A stretch of 64,000 bases of DNA from Pseudoselenomonas ruminantium (GTDB taxonomy: Bacteria > Bacillota > Negativicutes > Selenomonadales > Selenomonadaceae): positions 1 through 64,000 of the forward strand of contig SVCA01000012.1 in NCBI GenBank assembly GCA_015058625.1, in the 5' to 3' direction. Each line of letters starts with the position of its first letter. Position 1 is the first letter of the stretch. Below the pieces are notes generated by a model. The model saw nothing but the letters and a program-made list of their open reading frames with translations, was not told the DNA's origin and made no database searches. Shown here one piece after another: positions 34,298 through 42,249 of this stretch. The position numbers and the translations under genes are program-made.

Positions 34298-35089
34298 ATG
34301 GATATGGAATACCTGAAACAATTTTCGCTGGACGGCAAGGTGGCACTGGTGACCGGTGCAGCTTATGGCATTGGTTTTGCCATTGCCAAGGCCTATGCCA
34401 AGGCTGGGGCTAAAATCGCCTTCAACTGCCGTGGTGAAAAGCATATGGAGGAAGCGCTGGCAGCTTACAAGGCCGAAGGCATCGAGGCAAAGGGTTATTA
34501 CTGCGATGTGACGAAGGAAGATGAAGTGCAGAAGATGGTGGCCGATATCGAAAAGGAACTGGGTACCATTGATATCCTTGTGAACAATGCCGGTATCATC
34601 AAACGCATTCCCATGCTGGAGATGTCGGCTGAGGATTTCCGGCAGGTGGTGGATATCGACCTCAACGCACCGTTCATCGTGTCCAAGGCCGTGATTCCAG
34701 GCATGCTGAAAAAAGGCCATGGCAAGATTATCAATATCTGTTCCATGATGAGTGAACTGGGCCGGGAAACGGTATCGGCCTATGCAGCAGCCAAGGGCGG
34801 TCTCAAGATGCTGACGCGCAACATCTGCTCGGAGTATGGCAATGCCAATATCCAGTGCAATGGCATTGGCCCGGGCTATATCGCCACGCCGCAGACGGCG
34901 CCGCTGCGCACGCCGGGACATCCCTTCAATGAGTTCATTCTGGCCAAGACGCCGGCTAACCGCTGGGGAACCACAGAGGATTTGGAAGGCCCGGCCATCT
35001 TCTTAGCATCGGATGCTTCAAACTTTGTCAACGGCCATATTCTTTATGTGGATGGGGGGATTCTGGCCTATATCGGCAAGCAGCCCTGA
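34298..35089 (+). CDS. kduD: 2-deoxy-D-gluconate 3-dehydrogenase / DKII reductase
   Basis: Short-chain dehydrogenase of 263 residues reducing 2,5-diketo-3-deoxygluconate to 2-keto-3-deoxygluconate with NAD(P)H. The nucleotide motif TGAAYGIGFAIA is at about 20-31, NNAGI near 95, the catalytic Ser in NICSMMSEL near 150, and the YxxxK pair in YAAAKGG near 161. FNCRGEK after beta-strand 2 helps set cofactor choice. It follows kduI by 13 nt with AAGGAG at good spacing, completing the lyase-product branch of the pathway. Confidence 0.93.
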   Translation: MDMEYLKQFSLDGKVALVTGAAYGIGFAIAKAYAKAGAKIAFNCRGEKHMEEALAAYKAEGIEAKGYYCDVTKEDEVQKMVADIEKELGTIDILVNNAGIIKRIPMLEMSAEDFRQVVDIDLNAPFIVSKAVIPGMLKKGHGKIINICSMMSELGRETVSAYAAAKGGLKMLTRNICSEYGNANIQCNGIGPGYIATPQTAPLRTPGHPFNEFILAKTPANRWGTTEDLEGPAIFLASDASNFVNGHILYVDGGILAYIGKQP

Positions 35090-35120
35090 GACAAAGAAAA
35101 ACGTGCAGAGGTGAATCCTA

Positions 35121-36341
35121 ATGGCAGTCCATGTAATCAATGAAGCGAGACGTTGCCTGCAATGCAAGAAGCCAATGTGTCAGCTGCAAGGTTGTCCCAT
35201 TGGCACCAATATCCCCGAGATGATTCGGCTGTTCCTGGCCGGTCAGGGAAATGAAGCCGCAGCGATGTTATTTGCCAACAATCCCATGAGCATAATCTGT
35301 TCGCTGGTCTGCGACCATGAAAAACAATGCGAAGGTCATTGCGTTCAGGGGCGCAAGGGCAGTGCGGTGCAGATTTCCAGTATTGAGCATTATATATCCA
35401 ATGGCTTCTTTGAGAAGCTGCAGCTGGAAAAACAGCCGCCCAAGGGACAGCGGGTAGCGGTAATCGGCAGCGGCCCCGCGGGGCTGGTGGTGGCGGTGGA
35501 GATGGCCCAGAAAGGCTATGATGTGACCATCTTTGAGCGCAAGAGCCATATCGGCGGTATGATGCGTTATGGCATTCCAGACTTTCGCCTGCCGCGGACG
35601 ATTCTGAGCCGCTACAAGGAAAAAATGCGCCTGTTGGGCATTCATATCCGGCCGCATACCACCATTGGCGGAGCGCTGCATCTGGATGATCTGATCAGCG
35701 ATGGCTATCAGGCCATTTTCATTGGTACAGGAACTTGGCGGGCACGGCGTTTGGGCGTACCCGGGGAGAGTCTGGGCAATGTCCATTATGCCATTGATTA
35801 TCTGCAAAATCCCGGCGCCTATGCGTTAGGCGAGCGGGTGGCAGTGATTGGGGCCGGCAATTCGGCCATGGATGCGGCCCGCACGGCTTTGCGGCAGGGC
35901 AGTCGTTTCGTCACCATCTATGCGCGCAGCAATCATGTCACGGCCAGCCAGCGGGAACTGGATTATGCCATCGCCGATGGCGCAGAGATGCTCTATGGCA
36001 TGGCGGTGGAGAAGATTACGGCACAGGGGCCTGTCTTTGTCAAACGGGAATTTTCCGAGGCTGGTGAAATAATCAGTCAGGGGCAGCCGGAACTGGCTCC
36101 TGCTGACAGCACCATTATCGCCGTCAGTCAGCAGCCCAAGGATAAGCTTGTGAATACCACCTCGGGGCTTGATGTGAATGATAAGGGGCTGGTGGCTGTA
36201 GATGAACATGGACAGACTACTCGTCCGGGAATCTTTTCAGCCGGTGATGTCGTCACCGGTCCATGGAATGTGGTGCAGGCCGCCAAAGCCGCCAAGGAAG
36301 TGGCAGGGCAAATGGATGCTTATTTGCAATCTATAAGCTGA
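35121..36341 (+). CDS. GltD-like FAD/NAD(P)-dependent oxidoreductase with N-terminal Fe-S domain
   Basis: Protein of 406 residues built like the small subunit of glutamate synthase and its relatives (NfnB, PreT). The N-terminal cysteine cluster domain [15 protein letters not shown] (about 12-26) plus later Cys pairs ([15 protein letters not shown] near 60-75) should hold Fe-S clusters. FAD motif GSGPAGL is near 116, and the NAD(P) motif [10 protein letters not shown] near 245. C-terminal [19 protein letters not shown] closes the FAD site. No glutamate-synthase large subunit is nearby. As last gene of the uronate operon it may balance NADH/NADPH/ferredoxin for the UxaB and KduD reductions; this is inference. 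Confidence 0.85.
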   Translation: MAVHVINEARRCLQCKKPMCQLQGCPIGTNIPEMIRLFLAGQGNEAAAMLFANNPMSIICSLVCDHEKQCEGHCVQGRKGSAVQISSIEHYISNGFFEKLQLEKQPPKGQRVAVIGSGPAGLVVAVEMAQKGYDVTIFERKSHIGGMMRYGIPDFRLPRTILSRYKEKMRLLGIHIRPHTTIGGALHLDDLISDGYQAIFIGTGTWRARRLGVPGESLGNVHYAIDYLQNPGAYALGERVAVIGAGNSAMDAARTALRQGSRFVTIYARSNHVTASQRELDYAIADGAEMLYGMAVEKITAQGPVFVKREFSEAGEIISQGQPELAPADSTIIAVSQQPKDKLVNTTSGLDVNDKGLVAVDEHGQTTRPGIFSAGDVVTGPWNVVQAAKAAKEVAGQMDAYLQSIS

Positions 36342-36371
36342 ATGATTATAAGGAATATCCGTAACGTAAAA

Positions 36372-36402
36372 AGTCCGCTGACAAAATGTCAGCGGGCTTT
36401 TT
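36372..36402 (+). terminator. terminator of the uronate operon
   Basis: 12-bp stem AGTCCGCTGACA (36372-36383) / TGTCAGCGGGCT (36387-36398), one G-T pair, 3-nt loop, then five T. The group II intron begins two bases further on. Confidence 0.92.
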
Positions 36403-36404
36403 AG

Positions 36405-38306
36405 GTGCGCCCGGCGGCGCACGTTTCTAACCGGTGAAAGTCCGGAATCTGCCCGGTAGCGGGAAAGATATAGCCAATGGCAAGGGTGTCCGTCGCGAGG
36501 CGGAATCTGAAGGAAGCCGACGGCAAACCTCTGGCCTGACGGACAGAAATCGCATAGAGGCTACTATTGAGGATAAGGCCGCCTAACAGGTCGAAGTCCA
36601 ATAGCTACACGGAATCAATGGTAGTAGATGCGACAGGTAGATGGAGGGAAAGAAACGCGTGGTACCCGGGGAGGTCTCACGGACATGGCCAAAGCCATAT
36701 AACATTGGCGGTCATGGTTGAAACAAGATTTATCGTGAGAAGTCAGCCGAGGTCATAGTACGAAGCGGGCTATAGACCGCTTCGGAAGGACTGAACTTTA
36801 GGAGATGTCAGTAAATGAATGTAACCAAGCAGAAACATAAAGGCAGAAAATTTCATAACGAAAACTGCCCGCAAAAGGTAGCTGCGGAACAGCGAGGATA
36901 TGCGGGAGTGCCAGCTGCTGTGCGGATTGCTGAAAACAACGACATCATCGCAGACTTGCCAACGGACAGTTTGCTGAAGCGGATTATATCACGCGACAAC
37001 ATGAATGCCGCATATTTCAAGATAAAATCCAATCGAGGAGCAGGCGGTGTCGACAAGATGAGTGTAGATGAACTTCTACCGTATCTTCGAGAACACCGGC
37101 TGAGCCTCCTTCAGCAGATACGGGACGGCAAATATAAGCCGAACCCTGTCCGTCGGGTAGAGATACCCAAAGAAGAAAGAGGCAAAACCCGTAAACTGGG
37201 AATTCCAACGGTAGTAGACCGCATGATACAGCAGGCCATAGCGCAGATACTCACGCCGATTTACGAACCGCAGTTCTCAGAAGCAAGTTTTGGCTTCCGG
37301 CCAAAACGAGGAGCCCATGACGCGCTGAAAACCTGCCAGCGATATGCCGACGAAGGTTATGTCTATGTAGTCGATATGGATTTGGAAAAGTTCTTCGACA
37401 CAGTTTGCCAAAGTAAGCTGATAGAAATTCTTTCCAGAAGCATAAAAGATGGCAGAGTAATTTCGCTGATACACAAATACCTCAACGCGGGAGTAATCCG
37501 GCAGGGAGTATTTGAACGCAGTGAGCAGGGCGTACCACAGGGCGGGCCGTTAAGCCCGCTGCTCAGCAATGTCATACTGAATGAGCTGGATAAGGAACTG
37601 GAAAGGCGCGGGCATAAATTTGTCCGTTACGCTGATGACTGTATGATACTATGTAAAAGCAGAAGAAGTGCAGAAAGGACGCTATCCGGCATAATCCCGT
37701 TCATAGAAAAGAAACTATTTCTCAAAGTGAACCGGGAAAAGACCAGTGTGGCACATATCTCAAAGGTAAAGTATCTGGGTTACGGCTTTTACCGCTATAA
37801 AGGGGAATGCCGGTTCAAGGTACATAAGAAATCCCTTGCCAAGATGAAGAACCGTCTGCGGGCGATAACGAATCGAAGCAAGGCGATAAGCAACGAAGAA
37901 AGGCCGCTTATTCTGAAACGATATGTCATAGGATGGGTGAACTACTTCAAGCTGGCGGATATGAAGAACCTGCTGATGAAGATGGATGAATGGCTCCGGC
38001 GGAGGATAAGGGCAATCTATTGGAAACAATGGAAGAAGGTTAAGACACGGTGCCGGATGATAAGGCAATATAATCTGCCGGATTGGAAGGTACACGAACT
38101 GGCCAATTGCCGAAAAGGGATATGGAGAGCAGCATTAATGCTGAACCAAATCCTGACAAACAAAGAAATAGCCCGCCAAGGCTATATAAGCCTAACGAGC
38201 TATTACGAGCAAGTATGTGAAAACTAGAGAACCGCCGTGTACCGAACGGTACGCACGGTGGTGTGAGAGGTCGGCTGGTCAATTAATGGTCAGCCTCCTA
38301 CTCGAT
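36405..38306 (+). mobile_element. group II intron, class C, inserted after a terminator
   Basis: The 5' end reads GTGCGCCC (GUGYG-type) directly after the uronate terminator. The 36405-36814 stretch has the look of ribozyme domains I-III: GTGAAAGTCCGG-like elements near 36433, then GAGGTCTCACGG and AGAAGTCAGCCGAGGTCATA. Domain IV carries the reverse transcriptase. A domain V-like hairpin follows the stop codon (about 38226-38262, AACCGCCGTG...CACGGTGGT), then a domain VI-like stem (CGGCTG/CAGCC, about 38269-38296). The 3' end is set at CTACTCGAT, 38306. Placement directly behind an intrinsic terminator and the lack of an HNH endonuclease point to IIC. End positions may be off by a few bases. 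Confidence 0.85.
36815..38227 (+). CDS. ltrA: group II intron reverse transcriptase/maturase (class C)
   Basis: Protein of 470 residues. After a variable N-terminal extension, RT motifs run in order: NMNAAYFKIKSNRGAGGVD near 68, RRVEIPKEERGKTRKLGIPTVVDRMIQQA near 108, FGFRPKRGAHDAL near 158, VVDMDLEKFFDTV near 185, GVPQGGPLSPLLSN near 233 and the catalytic YADDC near 272. The thumb/maturase region contains RYVIGWVNYFKLADMK near 370. The DNA-endonuclease domain is absent, as in class C introns and the Eubacterium rectale enzyme it resembles. All catalytic motifs are intact, so the intron may be active. RBS GGAGATG lies upstream. Confidence 0.95.
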   Translation: MNVTKQKHKGRKFHNENCPQKVAAEQRGYAGVPAAVRIAENNDIIADLPTDSLLKRIISRDNMNAAYFKIKSNRGAGGVDKMSVDELLPYLREHRLSLLQQIRDGKYKPNPVRRVEIPKEERGKTRKLGIPTVVDRMIQQAIAQILTPIYEPQFSEASFGFRPKRGAHDALKTCQRYADEGYVYVVDMDLEKFFDTVCQSKLIEILSRSIKDGRVISLIHKYLNAGVIRQGVFERSEQGVPQGGPLSPLLSNVILNELDKELERRGHKFVRYADDCMILCKSRRSAERTLSGIIPFIEKKLFLKVNREKTSVAHISKVKYLGYGFYRYKGECRFKVHKKSLAKMKNRLRAITNRSKAISNEERPLILKRYVIGWVNYFKLADMKNLLMKMDEWLRRRIRAIYWKQWKKVKTRCRMIRQYNLPDWKVHELANCRKGIWRAALMLNQILTNKEIARQGYISLTSYYEQVCEN

Positions 38307-38363
38307 CGAATTGCAGTCTGTCGATGTTAATGCGAGCTTACTTATATATGTTACAGCTCAGTT

Positions 38364-38558
38364 GGGGTGGAGGTGGTAATACTTTTCGCCGTTGCACTGA
38401 ATGACCCACAAGTAAATTTATGGGCTTATAGTTGCCTGCGCCGGGCAAGACCGGCGGCGCGTATGTTCAGCCCAGTGTTTAGTCTGTGCCGTTTGTGGGC
38501 CAGTCCTCACTGCGTTCGGACAGTCGTTCCACGGCGAAAAGCATCACCACCTCCGCCC
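38364..38558 (-). repeat. repeat module B, copy 2
   Basis: Terminal inverted repeats at 38364-38392 and about 38531-38558 (ACTTTTCGCCGT / ACGGCGAAAAG cores). One C shorter at its right end than copy 1. Confidence 0.7.
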
Positions 38559-38672
38559 TAAGCGAAGTCCGTATAAAACGCCATCTTCACAGTAATAAGG
38601 AGCAAGTACATCGATGTTCTTGTTATGGGAGCAACGAGTTCGTGGCAATAGTATAGGCCGTGGCTTGGGTCG

Positions 38673-38856
38673 AATGGGGGAGTGATTTTTCTGTAGGGAG
38701 CGACTGCCTGAACGCAGTGAAGGCCGGCCCCATGTAGGAGAAAGCTAAGCAAATACGCTGAAAGCAGCGCCGTTGGCCTGCCCGGCGCAGGTAACTGGAC
38801 AGCTTTATTTTGCGAGGGGGTCGTTTAGCGGAAAACAGAAAAATTACTCCCCCATT
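38673..38856 (-). repeat. repeat module A, copy 2
   Basis: Terminal inverted repeats 38673-38694 / 38835-38856 (22 nt, one mismatch). The interior carries the GCGCCG...CGGCGC hairpin also seen in the other three modules. Confidence 0.7.
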
Positions 38857-38890
38857 CGGCCCCAAACTACGTATGACCAAGATACCTTTA

Positions 38891-40678
38891 TCACGAACTT
38901 TTATGGGTTTTGATGCAATCCAGAAATTCCTGTCCGTATTTATGCAACTTCATTTCGCCGATACCTTTAACATCCAGCATTTCATCGAGCGTGGCGGGCT
39001 GGACGCGGCACATGTCTTTGAGGGTGGCGTCGGAAAAGACCACATAGGGTGGGACGTGTTCGCGGGTGGCGATTTCTTTGCGCAGGTGGCGCAAATGGTC
39101 GAAGAGTTCCGGAGCCGCGGGTTCCTTTTCCTGCTCTGGTTTGGGCACGGCCTGCCAGACTTTTTCCTGTCCTTTGAGGACGGGATAGGCAGCGGGCTTG
39201 AGTGTGACTACAGGGAATTTGCTTTCGGTCAGGCCTAAGTAGTCCGTGGCGATAAAGCGCTGAATCAGGAGCTTGATGTCAGCCAGCGTCCGTTCCTTCA
39301 TAAGGCCGAAGGTTGAGAGCTTATCGAAATGGAGTTCCTTTACCCGCTTGTCGCTGGAGCCTTTGAGCACCTGTGCGACAAGCGTCAGACCGAAGCGTTC
39401 GTGCATACGGTAGACGCAGGAAAAGACCTTCTGGGCATCGATGGTTACATCGTTTTTTTCGAGCCCGGCCTTGCAGTTGCCGCAATTATCGCAGGTCACC
39501 TCCGCACTCGTATCGCCGAAATAACTGATGATGAAATGCCGCAGGCATTCCGGTGTATGGCAGTAGTCCACCATCTTTTGCAGCGTGCCGAGGTTATGGG
39601 CCTTGCGTTCCTCGTTTTCGATTGACACATCAATCAGGTATTTTTGCGTCATGACGTCCTGCGGGGAGTAGAGCAGAATGCAGCTGCCGGGTTCGCCGTC
39701 GCGCCCTGCGCGGCCTGCTTCCTGATAGTAGGCTTCGATGTTTTTCGGCATATTGTAGTGGATGACATAGCGGACATTTGACTTGTCAATTCCCATGCCA
39801 AAGGCATTGGTGGCGACAATGACCTGCACGTTGTCGTAGAGGAAATCATCCTGTGCCTTGTTGCGCTGTTTGTCGGAGAGACCCGCATGGTAGCGGCCTA
39901 CGGCAAACTTTTTCTTTTTGAGGTATTCGTAGAGGCTGTCCACTTCTTTGCGGGTGGCGGCATAGATAATGCCGGATTCAGCGGTATGGTTCTTTAGATA
40001 GCGCTCGATAAATTTCTTCTTGTCCTCGCCCCTGCGCACTTCAAAGTAGAGGTTGGGACGGTCAAAGCCCGTGACATGAATCTGCGGCTTTTGCAGGTGC
40101 AGAAGTTTAATGATGTCGTCCTTTACCTCCGGCGTGGCGGTGGCGGTAAAGGCGCTGACCAGCGGGCGGCGGGGAAGGGCAGCGATAAACGGGGCAATCT
40201 GCCGGTAGCTGGGGCGGAAGTCATGGCCCCATTGGGAGAGACAGTGGGCTTCATCCACGGCCACCATGGAGATTTCCTGCCGTTCGATGATGTAGCGGAA
40301 GTAGTCGGTGTCCAGCCGTTCCGGGGCCACATAGATGAGTTTGTAGCGGCCTTCGGCAATGGCACTGAAGCGAGCGTTGGACTGCTCAAGGGTCAGCTGA
40401 CTGTTGATATAGGTAGCGGGTACGCCCTGCTCGGCCAGCGCATCTACCTGATCTTTCATCAGCGAGATAAGGGGGGAGATGACAAGGGTAATGCCCGGGA
40501 ACACCAGTGCGGGCAGCTGAAAGCAGATGCTTTTGCCCGCACCCGTCGGCATGATGGCCAATGTGTCAGAGCCCTGCAGGAGGCTTTTCACCACAGGCTT
40601 TTGGGCGGGGCGGAAGTCGGGATAACCGTAATATTTGCGCAGGAGATTCTGCGCCTCAGCAAAATATGGATTTTCCAC
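38891..40678 (-). CDS. recQ: ATP-dependent DNA helicase RecQ
   Basis: Superfamily 2 3'-5' helicase of 595 residues used in recombination and fork repair. Walker A MPTGAGKS near 39, DEAH box VDEAHCLSQWGHDFRPSY near 138 (with the aromatic-rich RecQ loop), motif VI QEAGRAGRDG near 320, then the RQC zinc site (Cys in CRHFIISYFGD..., CDNCGNC near 385-400), a winged helix, and an HRDC domain at the C-terminus (about 515-590). The start is GTG at 40678 with an ATAGGTG upstream. It is divergent from tolC, and its stop abuts composite repeat copy 2. Confidence 0.96.
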   Translation of the reverse strand: MENPYFAEAQNLLRKYYGYPDFRPAQKPVVKSLLQGSDTLAIMPTGAGKSICFQLPALVFPGITLVISPLISLMKDQVDALAEQGVPATYINSQLTLEQSNARFSAIAEGRYKLIYVAPERLDTDYFRYIIERQEISMVAVDEAHCLSQWGHDFRPSYRQIAPFIAALPRRPLVSAFTATATPEVKDDIIKLLHLQKPQIHVTGFDRPNLYFEVRRGEDKKKFIERYLKNHTAESGIIYAATRKEVDSLYEYLKKKKFAVGRYHAGLSDKQRNKAQDDFLYDNVQVIVATNAFGMGIDKSNVRYVIHYNMPKNIEAYYQEAGRAGRDGEPGSCILLYSPQDVMTQKYLIDVSIENEERKAHNLGTLQKMVDYCHTPECLRHFIISYFGDTSAEVTCDNCGNCKAGLEKNDVTIDAQKVFSCVYRMHERFGLTLVAQVLKGSSDKRVKELHFDKLSTFGLMKERTLADIKLLIQRFIATDYLGLTESKFPVVTLKPAAYPVLKGQEKVWQAVPKPEQEKEPAAPELFDHLRHLRKEIATREHVPPYVVFSDATLKDMCRVQPATLDEMLDVKGIGEMKLHKYGQEFLDCIKTHKSS

Positions 40679-40738
40679 GAAAAATACACCTATTTCTAAT
40701 GCAAATTTAATCTGTTTCTCATAGAATTACAACGTATC

Positions 40739-40755
40739 TATTCTATCATAGAATA
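40739..40755. promoter_or_regulatory. palindromic operator candidate between recQ and tolC
   Basis: Perfect TATTCTA-TCA-TAGAATA palindrome in the divergent promoter region, with a further ATAGAAT half-site at 40721-40727. It could bind a dimeric regulator of the efflux operon or of recQ. Confidence 0.45.
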
Positions 40756-40786
40756 CACCAAATTGCGCCACGGAAATAATAAAATG

Positions 40787-40795
40787 TGGTAAAAT
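40787..40795 (+). promoter_or_regulatory. extended -10 promoter of the tolC-mac operon
   Basis: TGGTAAAAT, the same extended -10 string as before ftsE, 42 bp ahead of the tolC start; no good -35 at standard spacing. Confidence 0.5.
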
Positions 40796-40836
40796 AGAAA
40801 GATGTGAAAGGAAATAACATTGGGGAGGAAATCTTC

Positions 40837-42249
40837 ATGAAATTAAAGCGTTGGATAAAGGCAGGCGTGCCTTTTATGGCCCTGCTTTTGGCAAGTCCCG
40901 GAGCTCAGGCGGCGGACTTGAGCCTGCAGGAGGCCATCAATCTGGCACTTACCCAGAACACAGGACTTAAAGTTACCCAAAAGGGCGAGGATACGGCCAA
41001 GTATGCTCTGGAAAAAGCAAGAGGCAGTAATGGTGTGAGCGTGGGGCTGAGCGATACCCTTTCCACGACGAAGAATAAGGATTCTGACCGTCAGGATAGC
41101 AACAGCGTTGGTATCACGGGGAAACTGCCGCTCTATACTGGCGGCAAGAATCAGGCCAGCATCAAAAGCGCGAAAATCGGCGTGGAATCTGCCAGCCTGC
41201 AGACCCAGCGGGCGCAGGAGGATTTGAAGCTCAATGTCATCAAGGCTTATTATAATGCGTTGGAAGCCCAAAAGACTGTGGGCGTGCGCCAGGAAACCGT
41301 GGACAAGTACCAGGAGCACTTCACCAACGTAAGTCAGCTTTATGCGGCAGGTTCCAAGGCCAGAATCGATGTAATCCGTTCGCAAGTGGAGTTAAGCAAT
41401 GCGCGCCAGAACCTCATCAAGGCGGAAAACAGCTATGAGGTGAATCTGGCTACCCTGCGCAATTATCTCAACATTGACCGCAGTGAGCCCTTGAATCTCA
41501 CCACGGATTTTTCTTATCTGGCCTTTGACCAGGATATGGGTACCTGCCTTGATTACGCCTATCGCAACCGCAAGGATTTGCTGGTGGACAAGAACAAGCT
41601 CGAACAACAGGAGCAGGCCATTAAGGAAGCAAAGGCTGGCTATCTGCCGACGCTGAATCTGTCGGTGGGGCTTAACAGCAGTCAGAAGTTCCATCCCAGC
41701 AGCGAGAACAGCCATGGGGCTACCGCTTCGGTGGGGCTCAGCTGGAGTATTTTTGACAGCGGCGTGACGAATGCGCAGGTAAAGACTGCCGAAACCAGCC
41801 GGGATGTGGCCAAGCTCAATTACCTCAAAGACAAAGAGGCCATTGATTTGGCAGTGCGGCAGGCTTATTACAATATGCGCGAGGCAGAAAAGCGTTTCAA
41901 TTCCACGCAGGATGCCGTGCATCAGGCGGAGGAAGATGCTTTCATCGCTCGCGAGAAATACCGTGCTGGTGAAGGGCTTATGCTCGATATTATCGATGCG
42001 CAGGAAGCCCTGTCCACGGCGCGGCTCAATTACATCAGCGCCCAGTACGATTATGCCCGCTATAAGGCCACGGTCGAAAACGCCATGGGGGTTGAGCTGA
42101 CGGCTGAGGAAAAGCAGGCCGCAGCTCTACTGGAAACGGATGCAGATGCAGCGCTTGCCCAGTCCCGCCTGGGCAGCAGTAGCGACACCACCGTGGACAG
42201 TACCCGCAAGGTAGTGGAAGAACTGGCAGGAAATGAGGGAAATAAATGA
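40837..42249 (+). CDS. tolC: TolC-family outer membrane efflux protein
   Basis: Outer-membrane channel of 470 residues with a signal peptide (about 1-25, ending AQA) and two outer-membrane-efflux (OEP) repeats of long helices (about 28-215 and 235-425). The typical beginning LSLQEAINLALTQNTGLKV, the mid-repeat YLPTLNLSVGLN near 270 and the coiled sequence AREKYRAGEGLMLDIIDAQEAL near 380 are present. It should trim tunnel the substrate of the MacAB-like pump across the outer membrane. ATG at 40837 has GGGGAGG upstream; the longer frame from 40804 has none. macA overlaps its stop by 4 nt. Confidence 0.93.
   Translation: MKLKRWIKAGVPFMALLLASPGAQAADLSLQEAINLALTQNTGLKVTQKGEDTAKYALEKARGSNGVSVGLSDTLSTTKNKDSDRQDSNSVGITGKLPLYTGGKNQASIKSAKIGVESASLQTQRAQEDLKLNVIKAYYNALEAQKTVGVRQETVDKYQEHFTNVSQLYAAGSKARIDVIRSQVELSNARQNLIKAENSYEVNLATLRNYLNIDRSEPLNLTTDFSYLAFDQDMGTCLDYAYRNRKDLLVDKNKLEQQEQAIKEAKAGYLPTLNLSVGLNSSQKFHPSSENSHGATASVGLSWSIFDSGVTNAQVKTAETSRDVAKLNYLKDKEAIDLAVRQAYYNMREAEKRFNSTQDAVHQAEEDAFIAREKYRAGEGLMLDIIDAQEALSTARLNYISAQYDYARYKATVENAMGVELTAEEKQAAALLETDADAALAQSRLGSSSDTTVDSTRKVVEELAGNEGNK

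Larger units (their letters stand above)
38309..38890 (-). repeat. composite non-coding repeat, copy 2 (inverted)
   Basis: Reverse-complement counterpart of 17184-17766, similar over its whole length. Module B' is 38364-38558 and module A' is 38673-38856, with a linker of about 110 bp between. It starts 2 bases after the intron's 3' end and stops right at the recQ stop codon (38891-38893). Short open frames inside it are not conserved between the copies and are taken as spurious. Confidence 0.85.

Noticed and set aside
36815..38227. Retron or diversity-generating reverse transcriptase
   Set aside because: Maturase domain, YADDC in group II context and ribozyme-like flanks identify it as a group IIC intron enzyme.
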